From the NCBI RefSeq assembly GCF_023016085.1, contig NZ_JALKBF010000001.1, positions 868,001-932,000 of the forward strand: a DNA stretch of 64,000 nt. The letters run 5' to 3'. Of this stretch, positions 24,329-33,841 are shown in pieces. Every line of letters starts with the position of its first letter. Within the stretch, counting starts at the first letter, position 1. Below the pieces are notes generated by a model. It was not told where the DNA came from. It was given only the letters and a program-made list of their open reading frames with translations, and ran no database searches. Origin of the DNA: Aliiroseovarius sp. F47248L (GTDB lineage: Bacteria > Pseudomonadota > Alphaproteobacteria > Rhodobacterales > Rhodobacteraceae). The position numbers and the translations under genes are program-made.

Positions 24329-25405
24329 ATGTCGGATATGCGCGAAAAGATCATGGGCACCTTATCCACCGTTGCCCTTCCGGATGGTGGGGATCTTGCG
24401 TCGCGCGATATGGTGCGTGCATTGAACGTTGATGGCGGGGCCGTCAGTTTCGTTATCGAAGCGCCGACGCCTGAGCAGGCAGCAGGAATGGAGGCTCAAC
24501 GACGTGCAGCTGAAGCCGCCGTTGCTGCTTTGGACGGGGTCGAGCGTGTCTCGGTAATCCTGACGGCGCATGGCCCAGCAAAAACTGCGCCGCAGCCACC
24601 CAATCTGAAGATCGGCGGGCATCCCAAGCCACAAGCTGGGCCATTGCCTGTGCCAGGTGTGGCAAACGTGATCGCCATTGCGTCCGGCAAGGGTGGGGTG
24701 GGGAAATCCACACTCAGCTCCAACCTCGCCGTGGCGTTGGCGCGCCAAGGGCGCAAGGTTGGGTTGCTGGACGCGGATATTCTGGGGCCGTCCCAACCGC
24801 GCATGATGGGAACAAGCCAGCGTCCATCCTCGCCTGATGGAGAGCAACTGATCCCGGTCGAGGTGCATGGCGTCAAAATGATGTCTATTGGTCTGATGCT
24901 GAAATCTGATCGCGAGGCCGTGGTCTGGCGTGGTCCCATGCTGATGGGCGCGCTGCAGCAATTGATGTTTCAGGTTGATTGGGCGCCGCTGGACGTGCTG
25001 ATCATTGACCTGCCGCCGGGCACGGGCGATGTGCAGCTGACCTTGGCGCAAAAATCGCAGATCACCGGCGCGATTATCGTATCGACCCCGCAGGATGTGG
25101 CGCTTTTGGATGCACGCAAGGCGATCGACATGTTTGACAAGGTAAAGGTTCCGATCCTTGGGCTGGTCGAAAACATGTCGACCTATGTCTGTCCAAATTG
25201 TGGGCACGAGGCGCACCTGTTCGGACATGGCGGCGTGCGCGACGAAGCCGCCGAACTGGGGACACCCTTCCTTGGCGAAATCCCACTGTCGCTGGACGTG
25301 CGCCTTGCAGGTGATCACGGCACGCCTATCGCCGCTGGGTCCGGGCCGGTGGCTGATGCCTATGCTACGCTGGCTCGTGATCTGGTGGCGCGCGGCATCG
25401 CCTAA
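24329..25405 (+). CDS. apbC: Mrp/ApbC-family iron-sulfur carrier ATPase
   Basis: 358 residues; ATG 24329 has AAGGAG upstream. An N-terminal MIP18/DUF59-like domain (about 1-85) is joined by a Pro-rich linker to a P-loop ATPase (about 110-350). The deviant Walker A is [32 protein letters not shown] and the [15 protein letters not shown] block follow. The cluster-binding CxxC is in [15 protein letters not shown]. The protein carries Fe-S clusters to apoproteins. Its likely clients in this window include NuoB and MoaA. Confidence 0.93.
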   Translation: MSDMREKIMGTLSTVALPDGGDLASRDMVRALNVDGGAVSFVIEAPTPEQAAGMEAQRRAAEAAVAALDGVERVSVILTAHGPAKTAPQPPNLKIGGHPKPQAGPLPVPGVANVIAIASGKGGVGKSTLSSNLAVALARQGRKVGLLDADILGPSQPRMMGTSQRPSSPDGEQLIPVEVHGVKMMSIGLMLKSDREAVVWRGPMLMGALQQLMFQVDWAPLDVLIIDLPPGTGDVQLTLAQKSQITGAIIVSTPQDVALLDARKAIDMFDKVKVPILGLVENMSTYVCPNCGHEAHLFGHGGVRDEAAELGTPFLGEIPLSLDVRLAGDHGTPIAAGSGPVADAYATLARDLVARGIA

Positions 25406-25432
25406 GCGAACTGACATTATCTGAACGGCCTG

Positions 25433-25446
25433 TGGGAAACCATGGG
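25433..25446 (+). promoter_or_regulatory. MraZ-box-like repeat 1
   Basis: TGGGAAACCATGGG: two TGGG units 10 bases apart, the spacing of MraZ operator repeats. It lies 28 bases after the mrp stop. Confidence 0.5.
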
Positions 25447-25477
25447 TCGTTTTGAATCTGGCAGCTAGATTGGCGTA

Positions 25478-25491
25478 TGGGAAACCGTGGG
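25478..25491 (+). promoter_or_regulatory. MraZ-box-like repeat 2
   Basis: TGGGAAACCGTGGG, differing from repeat 1 at a single base and centred 45 bases from it. Two near-identical 14-mers in a non-coding region argue for a shared binding protein. Confidence 0.5.
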
Positions 25492-25601
25492 CGGGCGGCT
25501 AATAGCCACCGAATCAATGTGATTTAACAACGGATTCTCCGTATAAACACTGGTCTGCTGCGATGGATTTGCCGCGAATAGCGCCCTTGATGACTATTTT
25601 T

Positions 25602-25616
25602 CGGGAAATTGTGGGA
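25602..25616 (+). promoter_or_regulatory. MraZ-box-like repeat 3
   Basis: CGGGAAATTGTGGGA, again GGG units 10 bases apart with GGGAAA shared with repeats 1 and 2. Confidence 0.45.
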
Positions 25617-25623
25617 TAATTTT

Positions 25624-25641
25624 GTGCTGCAGGTGCAGCAC
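25624..25641. repeat. inverted repeat in the mraZ control region
   Basis: GTGCTGCA and TGCAGCAC are perfect 8-bp arms around GG. It lies 7 bases after MraZ-like repeat 3. It may be an operator for a dimeric regulator. Confidence 0.6.
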
Positions 25642-25710
25642 TATATTTAGTGTGTAGAGGCAATATATATCACTAGGTTTCGCGTCAATCTGTCCCAGAA
25701 GTACACTATA

Positions 25711-25740
25711 TGTTGTTTTTGATGGGGCTAAAAAACAACA
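25711..25740. repeat. AT-rich 10-bp inverted repeat in the mraZ control region
   Basis: TGTTGTTTTT and AAAAACAACA are perfect arms around a 10-base centre (GATGGGGCTA). It lies about 28 bases upstream of the candidate mraZ -35 box. It could be a regulator site or a weak bidirectional terminator. Confidence 0.6.
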
Positions 25741-25768
25741 TCTGGTCCAACTTTCCCGTAAAAACCTG

Positions 25769-25797
25769 TTGCGTCCCATGAATTCCCAAGCTATCCC
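25769..25797 (+). promoter_or_regulatory. mraZ: candidate mraZ promoter with overlapping MraZ boxes
   Basis: TTGCGT (25769-25774) and TATCCC (25792-25797) are separated by exactly 17 bases. Within the spacer and -10 box, CCCA, CCCA and CCCT begin at 25775, 25785 and 25795. These are three GGG units at 10-base period on the minus strand, as in MraZ operators. Binding there would block the promoter, which fits the autorepression known for MraZ. Confidence 0.5.
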
Positions 25798-25964
25798 TTA
25801 ATGCAAGATGAGGACGGGACATAAGAGGCAACAAGACCTCGAGACACTCCCAAGTCAGGTTTCATACAGGCACCCGCTTCATCCTAAGAAAGAGATCCGG
25901 CGCGAACGCGAGCAGACATCCCCCCAGGTGGCGCGCGCAGCTGGACACCCGGAAACGGGACAGG

Positions 25965-26000
25965 CGGCGGATTGGGCAGTGGCAGCAGCTCAATCCGCCG
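25965..26000 (+). terminator. hairpin in the mraZ leader, possible attenuator
   Basis: CGGCGGATTG and CAATCCGCCG pair perfectly over 10 bp around a 16-base loop and are followed by TTTCT. It lies about 65 bases ahead of the mraZ start. It may be a terminator or attenuator for reads coming from the upstream promoter. Confidence 0.4.
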
Positions 26001-26065
26001 TTTCTATTCCAGCCCCTTGAATTTGGGGCATGGCAGTGAAGTGGGACAGTGAAGGAGCCGCGAAA

Positions 26066-26581
26066 GTGGCACGCAGGTTCAGAGGTGAAAGCCACCACAA
26101 GGTGGACGCAAAGGGCAGGGTTTCGATCCCAGCCCTGTTTCGCCGTGTTCTGGAAGCTGGCGACCCTGACTGGACTGAAGGTTTGAACCCCAATCTTGTC
26201 ATTGTCTATGGCGACAAGCGCCGCAACTACCTTGAATGCTATACGATCGAAGCGATTGATGATGTTGATCAGCAGATCGCCGATTTGCCACGCGGCTCGG
26301 TCGAGCGTCGCGCACTTGAGCGTATGTTTAACGGTCAATCCCTGCCGACAACGGTTGATGAGACAGGGCGTCTGGTGTTGCCCGCAAAACTGCGCGCGAA
26401 GATCGGGCTTGAGAACGAAGCGTTCTTTATTGCCACTGGCGACACGTTCCAGATCTGGAAGCCCGAGACATATGAAAACGTAGAAATGGCCAAGGCCGAG
26501 GCGTGGCTGGACAGCCAGCCCGAGGATTTCGACCCGCTTACCTTGCTGGGCGGCGGGTCCGCGTCTGGCAGGGATGGATGA
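26066..26581 (+). CDS. mraZ: MraZ, transcriptional regulator of the dcw cluster
   Basis: 171 residues from GTG 26066, giving the usual [20 protein letters not shown] start. GGAG lies 8 bases upstream; the longer frame from 26030 has no such site. Two SpoVT/AbrB-like halves are visible, [15 protein letters not shown] and [18 protein letters not shown]. MraZ binds TGGG repeats and represses its own operon. Repeats of that type lie upstream (25433 to 25798). The stop overlaps the start region of rsmH. Confidence 0.93.
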   Translation: MARRFRGESHHKVDAKGRVSIPALFRRVLEAGDPDWTEGLNPNLVIVYGDKRRNYLECYTIEAIDDVDQQIADLPRGSVERRALERMFNGQSLPTTVDETGRLVLPAKLRAKIGLENEAFFIATGDTFQIWKPETYENVEMAKAEAWLDSQPEDFDPLTLLGGGSASGRDG

Positions 26582-26582
26582 T

Positions 26583-27581
26583 ATGACCAACCCGGCTGCC
26601 ACCGATAAACGTCCCCACATTCCAGTATTGCTACGGCCGCTTTTAGAAGCGGTCGCGCCTGTTTCTGGCGACTGGGCGGATGGCACGTTCGGGGCGGGGG
26701 GTTATACGCGTGGATTGTTGGAAGCCGGGGCAGACTGGGTCTGCGGTATCGACCGTGATCCGATGGTGTTCGACATGGCCGCCGACTGGGTCGCCGAGTA
26801 TGGCGACCGGCTGGCCTTGCGTGAAGGCACATTCTCGGACTTGGACGAGTTGGCTGGTCGCCCGTTAGATGGTGTGGTGTTGGACCTTGGCGTCAGCTCG
26901 ATGCAGCTGGATCTGGCGGATCGCGGCTTTTCCTTCATGCGCGACGGGCCGCTGGACATGCGAATGAGCCAGTCCGGCCCGACCGCGGCCCACATCGTCA
27001 ATCATGCCGACGAGGAAACACTGGCCGATATTCTGTATCACTATGGCGAAGAACGCGCCTCGCGCCGGATTGCGCGGGCCATTGTCAGGGCGCGTGCCGA
27101 GGCGCCGTTTGAAACGACGCTGCAATTGGCCAGCGTCGTGGAAAAATGCCTGCCCCGCTCAAAACCCGGTCAGAGCCACCCGGCCACACGGTCGTTTCAG
27201 GCGATCCGCATCGCGGTGAACGACGAATTCGGCCAGCTGATCGACGGGCTGGAGGCCGCCGAGCGCGCCCTGAAACCCGGTGGCAAGCTGGCCGTCGTGA
27301 CATTCCATTCGATGGAGGATCGCGTGGTGAAACGGTTCTTCCAAGCCCGTGCGTCCGAAGGGGGCGGCGGATCACGTTATGCACCGCAAGAGGCCGCAGA
27401 AACGCCGCGCTTTAAGCTGACCCCGCGCAAAGCCATCGCGCCGGATGCAGATGAGCTTGCCGCAAACCCCCGCTCGCGGTCATCCCGCCTGCGCGTGGCC
27501 ACCCGAACAGATGCACCTGCCGGGCCATCCGACCGGCGCAAACTTGGCCTTCCACCCCTTGTTTTCAAGGATAAATCATAA
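26583..27581 (+). CDS. rsmH: 16S rRNA (cytosine1402-N4)-methyltransferase
   Basis: 332 residues from ATG 26583 (M-T-N-P-A-A), which has AGGGA 8 bases ahead; an in-frame ATG lies at 26574. Family blocks are [62 protein letters not shown] and [16 protein letters not shown]. It methylates C1402 of 16S rRNA with S-adenosylmethionine. It overlaps ftsL by one base (TAATG). Confidence 0.96.
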   Translation: MTNPAATDKRPHIPVLLRPLLEAVAPVSGDWADGTFGAGGYTRGLLEAGADWVCGIDRDPMVFDMAADWVAEYGDRLALREGTFSDLDELAGRPLDGVVLDLGVSSMQLDLADRGFSFMRDGPLDMRMSQSGPTAAHIVNHADEETLADILYHYGEERASRRIARAIVRARAEAPFETTLQLASVVEKCLPRSKPGQSHPATRSFQAIRIAVNDEFGQLIDGLEAAERALKPGGKLAVVTFHSMEDRVVKRFFQARASEGGGGSRYAPQEAAETPRFKLTPRKAIAPDADELAANPRSRSSRLRVATRTDAPAGPSDRRKLGLPPLVFKDKS

Positions 27582-27922
27582 TGCGCAGCTTGCTCTACAT
27601 CACATCCGCTTTGGTCGTCATGGCACTGGCCTATTGGGCCTACTCGGAAAACTACAAGACACAAGCCTCGCTTGATCGCGTGGAAGAGTTGCAGCGCGAT
27701 ATCGGGCAGATGCAGGAACAGCTGGCAGTGCTGCGTGCGGAATGGGCCTATCTTAATCGCCCCGACCGGCTGCGCGATCTGGCCGAGTTGAATTATGACC
27801 GTTTGGGCCTGTTACCTTTGGCACCCGAGCAGTTTGGGCGGGTCGACCAGGTGGTCTTTCCAGACGAAGATTTGCCGGAAATCACCGAAACCTTTGATGT
27901 TTTTGGGGAGATTGACCAATGA
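27581..27922 (+). CDS. ftsL: cell division protein FtsL
   Basis: 113 residues. A short cytoplasmic end, one membrane helix (LLYITSALVVMALAYWAY) and a periplasmic coiled coil (RVEELQRDIGQMQEQLAVLR) ending in LNRPDRLRDLAEL fit FtsL. It links FtsB/FtsQ with the FtsWI synthase at the septum. AAGGA precedes the start. It overlaps ftsI through ATGA. Confidence 0.9.
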   Translation: MRSLLYITSALVVMALAYWAYSENYKTQASLDRVEELQRDIGQMQEQLAVLRAEWAYLNRPDRLRDLAELNYDRLGLLPLAPEQFGRVDQVVFPDEDLPEITETFDVFGEIDQ

Positions 27923-29715
27923 CCCGTGTCCCGCTCCGCCCGCTGGCGCGCATTCTTGACGCCCGCGCCAAAGGTGAAAATCCGGATGCAATTGAACGCG
28001 AAAACCTGCGTCACCGGCATGAAGACATACGCGACCGGTCGCGTTTGCGTTCGGAAGGTCGCCTTTTGGTGATGGCGGGGCTATTCCTGTGTGCTTTTCT
28101 GGTGGTTGGCGGTCGGATGGCGATGCTGTCCTCGACCGAACCGCAAGAGCCGCGTGCGCAAGCGCCTGGGTCTGCGATTGCCACTGCGCGGGCGGACATA
28201 GTTGACCGGCAGGGGCGCATACTGGCGACCAACCTTGTCACTCATGCGCTATACGCCCAGCCGCCCCTGATGGTGGATCCGCTGCGCGCGGCGGACGAGT
28301 TGGTGAAGATCTTTCCCGACCTCAAGCGCGAGCGGTTGATCAAGGATTTCACCGGTGCGCGTAAGTTCTTGTGGATCAAGAAGAAACTTAGCCCAGAGCA
28401 GAAGCAAGCCGTGTTCGATATCGGCGAACCGGGTCTGTTGTTCGGCCCGCGTGAAATGCGCCTTTATCCAAATGGCAAGCTGGCAGCTCATGTACTGGGC
28501 GGGGCAAGTTTCGGGCGCGAAGGCGTCAGTGCCGCTGAGGTGATCGGCGTTGCTGGTGTCGAAAAACAGTTTGACGACTATCTGCGTGACCCCACCAATG
28601 GCGACAAGCCGCTCGCGCTTTCGATCGACCTGACCGTTCAAAGTGCGGTGGAGCGCGTGCTCTATGGCGGCATGAAGCTGATGAACGCCAAAGGCGCTGC
28701 CGCGATATTGATGGATGTGCATACCGGCGAGGTGGTGTCTGTCGTCTCATTGCCCGATTTCGATCCGAACAAGCGACCGCGCGTTCTGACCAAGGGCGAC
28801 CAGTCTGACAGCCCTTTGTTCAACCGCGCGGTGCAAGGCGTCTATGAGCTTGGGTCGACTTTCAAGATTTTCACGGCGATTCAGGCGATGGATCTGGGCT
28901 TGGTGAATGCCAACACGATCATCGACACCGGCATTCCGATGAAGATCGCAGGCTACCGGATTGGCGAGTTCAAGAATAAGAACTATGGCAAGCTGAGCGT
29001 GTCTGACATTATCGTCAAATCATCTAACCGGGGCACCGGACGAATGGCGCTTGAGATCGGATCAGAGCGTCAGCAGACTTTCCTGCGCGCGCTTGGCATG
29101 TTTGACCGCACTCCGTTCGAGATTGTCGAGGCGCGCGGATCACAGCCGCTTCTACCCAAGAATTGGGGTAAGCTCAGCTCGGTGACGATCTCTTACGGGC
29201 ATGGGCTATCGTCAACGCCGATGCATCTGGCGTCTGGCTATGCGGCGATTGCCAATGGTGGATTTGCCGTGAAGCCGACCGTGCTGAAGCAAGATCGCAT
29301 CGCGCGCGGGCCGCGTGTGATGTCGGCAGCGTCCGCTGCATCGGCACGTGAGATGTTGCGCAAGGTTGTGACCGAAGGCACCGCCTCGTTCGGCGAGGTG
29401 AAGGGTTACAAGGTGGCAGGCAAGACCGGCACTGCCGACAAGCCGCGCCCGCAAGGTGGCTATTACGATGACAAGGTGATCAACACGTTTGCCAGCATGT
29501 TTCCGGCGGACAAACCGAAATATGTTCTGGTGGTGACGCTGGATGAACCGGTTGAGACCTCGGGTCCGAAACCGCGTCGCACCGCGGGTTGGACCGCCGT
29601 TCCGGTGGCGTCCGAGATCGTGCGCCGCGTCGCCCCGCTTCTGGGTTTGAAACCCGAGCCGGAACCCATCGTTGAATCCCTTGCCGCAACTGGGGTAACA
29701 CTCACCTCGAACTGA
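27919..29715 (+). CDS. ftsI: peptidoglycan transpeptidase FtsI (PBP3)
   Basis: 598 residues. A cytoplasmic tail with a basic region precedes a membrane helix (about 48-68), the PBP dimerisation domain and a transpeptidase domain. The three active-site motifs are STFK (in YELGSTFKIF), SSN (in IVKSSNRGTG) and KTGT (in VAGKTGTADK). It crosslinks septal peptidoglycan in the divisome. The N-terminal tail is long for the family, as in other alphaproteobacteria. Confidence 0.96.
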   Translation: MTRVPLRPLARILDARAKGENPDAIERENLRHRHEDIRDRSRLRSEGRLLVMAGLFLCAFLVVGGRMAMLSSTEPQEPRAQAPGSAIATARADIVDRQGRILATNLVTHALYAQPPLMVDPLRAADELVKIFPDLKRERLIKDFTGARKFLWIKKKLSPEQKQAVFDIGEPGLLFGPREMRLYPNGKLAAHVLGGASFGREGVSAAEVIGVAGVEKQFDDYLRDPTNGDKPLALSIDLTVQSAVERVLYGGMKLMNAKGAAAILMDVHTGEVVSVVSLPDFDPNKRPRVLTKGDQSDSPLFNRAVQGVYELGSTFKIFTAIQAMDLGLVNANTIIDTGIPMKIAGYRIGEFKNKNYGKLSVSDIIVKSSNRGTGRMALEIGSERQQTFLRALGMFDRTPFEIVEARGSQPLLPKNWGKLSSVTISYGHGLSSTPMHLASGYAAIANGGFAVKPTVLKQDRIARGPRVMSAASAASAREMLRKVVTEGTASFGEVKGYKVAGKTGTADKPRPQGGYYDDKVINTFASMFPADKPKYVLVVTLDEPVETSGPKPRRTAGWTAVPVASEIVRRVAPLLGLKPEPEPIVESLAATGVTLTSN

Positions 29716-29735
29716 TCTGGATGGGCAGAACACAT

Positions 29736-31226
29736 ATGGGCGCTGAGACGACCACAAAATCCCTGGCTGAGTTGGGGCTAAGCGCCCGAGGTGGCAAAGA
29801 GGCCGAGATCACAGGCCTGTCTGTGGACAGCCGCAATGTGAAGCCCGGACATCTGTTCGCAGCCCTGCCGGGAACAAAGGTTCATGGCGGTGAGTTCATT
29901 CAATATGCTTTGCGCATGAGGGCAGGGGCAATCCTGACCGACCCGGAAGGAGCGACGATCGCTAAGGCCGAGCTTGACGCCTCGGACGCCGTTCTGGTCG
30001 TCACAGAAGATCCCCGCATGGCATTGGCTTATGCCGCCGCCCTGTGGTTTGGCGCACAACCCGAACACATGGTTGCCGTCACCGGCACCAACGGGAAGAC
30101 ATCGGTTGCCCATTTCACCCGCCAGATCTGGACCCTGCTGGGAATCAAGGCTTCCAATCTGGGAACCACGGGCGTCGAAGGGGCATTCACGGCACCGCTG
30201 GCCCATACCACGCCCGAGCCGATCACCCTGCACAAGCTTCTTGCCGAGATGGCGGGCGCCGGTGTGACCCATGCGGCGATGGAGGCATCAAGCCACGGGC
30301 TGGCGCAACGTCGTCTGGACGGAGTGCGCCTTTCTGCAGCGGCGTTCACCAACTTCACGCAGGATCATCTGGATTACCACGCGAGTTTTGACGAGTATTT
30401 CGCGGCCAAGGCAGGGCTGTTTGCCCGCGTCCTGCCCGAAGATGGCACTGCCGTGGTCAACATGGACGATCCCAAAGGGGCCGAGATTGCCACTATTGTA
30501 GAGGCGCGCGGCCAAAACTTGATCCGCGTTGGGCAACACGACGATTGCGAGTTTCGCCTGAAAGCGCGCCGTTTCGACGCCACGGGGCAAGAGTTGATGT
30601 TCACATGGAACGGCGTGGCGCACACAGCGCGGTTGGAGCTGATCGGCGGTTTTCAAGCAGAAAACGTGCTGGCGGCGGCAGGTTTGGCCATCGGTTGTGG
30701 GGCAGAACCCGCCCATGTGTTCGACACGTTCAAGGACCTTGTAACCGTGCGCGGGCGGATGCAACTGGCAGCCACCCGCGAAAACGGCGCGGCGGTGTTT
30801 GTTGACTATGCCCACACGCCTGATGCCTTGAAAACCGCGCTACGCGCCATGCGCCCACATGTGTTGGGACGGCTCGTGGTGGTGTTCGGGGCAGGCGGTG
30901 ACCGTGACACGTCGAAACGCTTACTGATGGGGCAGGCGGCGGCGGAAAACGCTGATGTGGTGTTCGTGACCGATGACAACCCGCGTTCGGAAGACCCCGC
31001 TGCGATCCGCGCCATGGTGATGGCAGGCTGCCCCGAGGCGATGAATGTCGGTGACCGGGCCGAGGCGATCTTGCGTGGCGTCGATGCGCTTGGTCCTGGT
31101 GACGCGTTGTTGATCGCAGGCAAAGGGCACGAAACCGGGCAGACTGTTGGAGATGATGTGCTGCCCTTTGATGATGCCGAACAAGCCTCGGTCGCGGTGG
31201 CGGCGCTTGAAGGACGGCTGGCATGA
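29736..31226 (+). CDS. murE: UDP-MurNAc-tripeptide synthetase MurE
   Basis: 496 residues from ATG 29736 (M-G-A-E-T-T); an in-frame ATG at 29721 is nearer the ftsI stop. ATP motif GTNGKTSVAHF, central EASSHGLAQRRLDGV, and C-terminal DDNPRSEDPAAIR. The DNPR motif indicates addition of meso-diaminopimelate to UDP-MurNAc-L-Ala-D-Glu in the cytoplasm. It overlaps murF by ATGA. Confidence 0.96.
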   Translation: MGAETTTKSLAELGLSARGGKEAEITGLSVDSRNVKPGHLFAALPGTKVHGGEFIQYALRMRAGAILTDPEGATIAKAELDASDAVLVVTEDPRMALAYAAALWFGAQPEHMVAVTGTNGKTSVAHFTRQIWTLLGIKASNLGTTGVEGAFTAPLAHTTPEPITLHKLLAEMAGAGVTHAAMEASSHGLAQRRLDGVRLSAAAFTNFTQDHLDYHASFDEYFAAKAGLFARVLPEDGTAVVNMDDPKGAEIATIVEARGQNLIRVGQHDDCEFRLKARRFDATGQELMFTWNGVAHTARLELIGGFQAENVLAAAGLAIGCGAEPAHVFDTFKDLVTVRGRMQLAATRENGAAVFVDYAHTPDALKTALRAMRPHVLGRLVVVFGAGGDRDTSKRLLMGQAAAENADVVFVTDDNPRSEDPAAIRAMVMAGCPEAMNVGDRAEAILRGVDALGPGDALLIAGKGHETGQTVGDDVLPFDDAEQASVAVAALEGRLA

Positions 31227-32638
31227 CGCTCTGGAGCGCGCAGGACGCCGCGACCGCCACAGGTGGTCAGGTGCAGGGAAACTGGTCGGTCGATGGTGTG
31301 TCGATTGACACACGCACCATTCAGCCCGGTGATCTGTTTGTTGCCCTGAAAGATGTGCGCGATGGGCATGACTTTGTTGCGCAGGCCTTGGAAAAGGGCG
31401 CCGGAGCGGCCATGGTCAGCCGCATTCCCAACGGCATTGCCCCCGATGCTCCGCTGTTAATTGTTGATGACGTGTTGGCCGCGTTGGAGGCACTTGGGCG
31501 CGCCGGTCGCGCTCGTTCGCACGCGCGCGTTGTTGCCGTGACAGGGTCGGTCGGCAAGACTTCGACAAAAGAGATGTTGCGCACGGTTCTGTCGGCACAA
31601 GGTCGCACCCATGCGGCCGAGGCCAGCTATAACAACCATTGGGGGGTGCCGCTGACCTTGGCGCGACTGCCCGAGGACACGGATTTTGCGGTGATCGAGA
31701 TCGGGATGAACCATCCCGGGGAAATCGGACCCTTGGCGCACATGGCGCGGCCTCACGTGGCCATGATCACGACCGTTGCCGCCGCGCACCTAGAGGCCTT
31801 TGACGACCTAGCCGGGATCGCCCGCGAAAAAGCCGCAATTTTCGAAGGGTTTGAGCCGGATGGGATCGCTGTGATCAATGGCGATCTGGACACCTCGCCC
31901 GTGCTGGCATTGGCTGCAGAAGGTTTTGATCTGCAATGTTTCGGTGAGGGGGCTGCGAATGACCACCGCTTGGCCTATGTCACACTGACCCCAGATGCCA
32001 CAATCTGCAAGGCGATGATCGCGGGCGAGGAACAGGTGTTCAAAATCGCTTCGCCCGGACGGCATTTTGCGATGAATGCACTGGGTGCGCTCGTGGCGGC
32101 CCGCGCATTGGGCGCGGACACAACGCTGGCGGCGCGGGCGATGGTCCAGTGGCAGCCCCCTACAGGACGCGGCACCCGAGAAGAGATTACGCTGGATGCC
32201 CCTGAGGGGTTGACGGTGACGTTAATTGACGATGCTTTCAACGCCAATCCGACCTCAATGGCGGCGGCATTGGAGGTGCTCGGCGCGATGCAGCCTGTGG
32301 ACGGCGTCGGACGCATTCAGAAGGGCCGCCGCATCGCGATTCTGGGCGACATGCTGGAGCTTGGCCCGGACGAGGCCGCCTTGCACGCCGACCTTGCCGA
32401 TCTGCCATTTATTCGGGCCATTGATCAGGTGCATTGTGTGGGGCCTCGGATGCAGGCGCTCTGGGAAAGGCTGGACGGGGATCAGCAAGGATTGTGGGTC
32501 GACACCGCCGCCGACATGACAGCGCAAGTGCACAAGATCATTGATGCGGGCGATGTGGTGCTGGTGAAGGGCTCGAAAGGCTCTTTGGTGTCTCAAACAG
32601 TTGACGCGATCCGCAAAATGGGTCAATCGCTTCGTTAA
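31223..32638 (+). CDS. murF: UDP-MurNAc-pentapeptide synthetase MurF
   Basis: 471 residues. N-terminal substrate domain with VDGVSIDTRTIQPGDLFVAL, ATP motif VTGSVGKTSTKEML, the ASYNNHWGVPLTLARLP block, and DDAFNANPTSMAAALEVL in the C-terminal half. It adds D-Ala-D-Ala to the tripeptide. The start overlaps the murE stop. Confidence 0.96.
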   Translation: MTLWSAQDAATATGGQVQGNWSVDGVSIDTRTIQPGDLFVALKDVRDGHDFVAQALEKGAGAAMVSRIPNGIAPDAPLLIVDDVLAALEALGRAGRARSHARVVAVTGSVGKTSTKEMLRTVLSAQGRTHAAEASYNNHWGVPLTLARLPEDTDFAVIEIGMNHPGEIGPLAHMARPHVAMITTVAAAHLEAFDDLAGIAREKAAIFEGFEPDGIAVINGDLDTSPVLALAAEGFDLQCFGEGAANDHRLAYVTLTPDATICKAMIAGEEQVFKIASPGRHFAMNALGALVAARALGADTTLAARAMVQWQPPTGRGTREEITLDAPEGLTVTLIDDAFNANPTSMAAALEVLGAMQPVDGVGRIQKGRRIAILGDMLELGPDEAALHADLADLPFIRAIDQVHCVGPRMQALWERLDGDQQGLWVDTAADMTAQVHKIIDAGDVVLVKGSKGSLVSQTVDAIRKMGQSLR

Positions 32639-32659
32639 TTCCAGAAAAGGGCCCTTTAT

Positions 32660-33742
32660 ATGTTGTATTGGTTGACCGAGTTTTCGGACGGTGGCGATGT
32701 ATTCAATCTGTTTCGCTATATCACCTTCCGATCGGGCGGGGCTTTTTTCACCGCCCTTGTTTTCGGGTTCATATTTGGTCAGCCGCTGATCAATATCTTG
32801 CGTCGCAGGCAGGGCAAAGGGCAACCGATCCGCGATGATGGTCCGGAAAGCCACAAGGAAAAGCAGGGAACACCCACGATGGGTGGTTTGCTTATCCTGT
32901 CGGCGCTCTTGGTCTCGACCTTGTTATGGGCGCGGCTGGATAACCCTTATATATGGATCACCCTTTTCGTCACCTATGGCTTTGGTTTGATTGGATTTGC
33001 TGATGATTACGCCAAAGTTTCCAAAGCGACGACAGACGGGGTATCGGGCAAAGTTCGAATGGCGCTGGGGCTGTTGATCGCAGCAATCGCGGGGTATCTG
33101 GCGTCGATCTGTCACCCTGAAGGGCTGCAGTTCCAACTGGCGCTTCCGTTCTTCAAGGATACGCTGTTGAACATGGGGATTTTCTTCATCCCGTTTGTGA
33201 TGATTGTCATCGTCGGGGCCGCCAATGCGGTGAACCTGACCGATGGTCTGGACGGGTTGGCGATCATGCCGGTGATGATCGCAGCGGGCACATTGGGCGT
33301 GATCGCCTATGCAGTTGGCCGCGTCGACTTCACCGAATACCTGGATGTGCATTATGTGCCCGGCACGGGCGAGCTGTTCATCTTTACCTCGGCCCTTATC
33401 GGTGGGGGCTTGGGTTTTCTGTGGTACAACGCCCCACCCGCAGCGGTCTTCATGGGTGACACAGGGTCACTGGCGCTGGGTGGCGCGCTTGGCGCCATTG
33501 CCGTCGCCACCAAGCACGAGATCGTGCTGGCCATCGTCGGCGGTCTTTTCGTGGTCGAGGCGCTGTCGGTCATCATTCAGGTACTTTACTATAAACGCAC
33601 AGGGCGTCGCGTGTTCCTGATGGCCCCGATCCATCACCATTTCGAACACAAGGGATGGCAAGAGCCGCAGATCGTCATCCGCTTCTGGATCATCTCGCTG
33701 ATCCTTGCACTGATCGGGCTGGCGACGCTGAAAGTCCGATAA
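32660..33742 (+). CDS. mraY: phospho-MurNAc-pentapeptide transferase MraY
   Basis: 360 residues with about 10 membrane helices. Signature blocks are [63 protein letters not shown] and [19 protein letters not shown]. It makes lipid I from UDP-MurNAc-pentapeptide and undecaprenyl phosphate in the inner membrane. A terminator follows. Confidence 0.97.
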   Translation: MLYWLTEFSDGGDVFNLFRYITFRSGGAFFTALVFGFIFGQPLINILRRRQGKGQPIRDDGPESHKEKQGTPTMGGLLILSALLVSTLLWARLDNPYIWITLFVTYGFGLIGFADDYAKVSKATTDGVSGKVRMALGLLIAAIAGYLASICHPEGLQFQLALPFFKDTLLNMGIFFIPFVMIVIVGAANAVNLTDGLDGLAIMPVMIAAGTLGVIAYAVGRVDFTEYLDVHYVPGTGELFIFTSALIGGGLGFLWYNAPPAAVFMGDTGSLALGGALGAIAVATKHEIVLAIVGGLFVVEALSVIIQVLYYKRTGRRVFLMAPIHHHFEHKGWQEPQIVIRFWIISLILALIGLATLKVR

Positions 33743-33763
33743 GCCGGTGCCAACATCATGACC

Positions 33764-33797
33764 AAAGCCCTGCCATTCGGTGGGGCTTTTGTTTTTT
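33764..33797 (+). terminator. intrinsic terminator between mraY and murD
   Basis: AAAGCCC and GGGCTTT pair, extended inward by TGCC/GGTG around loop ATTC, and the stem is followed by TGTTTTTT. It splits mraY and murD into separate transcripts or gives partial readthrough inside the dcw cluster. Confidence 0.8.
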
Positions 33798-33841
33798 GAT
33801 CAACTCCGGTAGCGATGGGGCAACGAAGGCAGGAGGCGTGG

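Larger units (their letters stand above)
25406..26065. other. mraZ: long mraZ control region
   Basis: About 660 bases without a supported gene. It contains several TGGG direct repeats at 10-base period, two inverted repeats (25624-25641, 25711-25740), a promoter candidate (25769-25797), and a hairpin just ahead of mraZ (25965-26000). The AT-rich block 25590-25770 stands out from its flanks. A 70-codon frame at 25808 lacks coding character. I looked for an rnpB-like RNA here and saw none of its conserved blocks. Confidence 0.6.

Noticed and set aside
25800..26010. RNase P RNA (rnpB) ahead of mraZ
   Set aside because: None of the conserved class A blocks (such as the GAGGAAAGTCC start) is present.
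25808..26020. 70-codon plus-strand frame in the mraZ leader
   Set aside because: No ribosome-binding site, no family pattern, and the region contains a hairpin; more likely leader RNA than protein.
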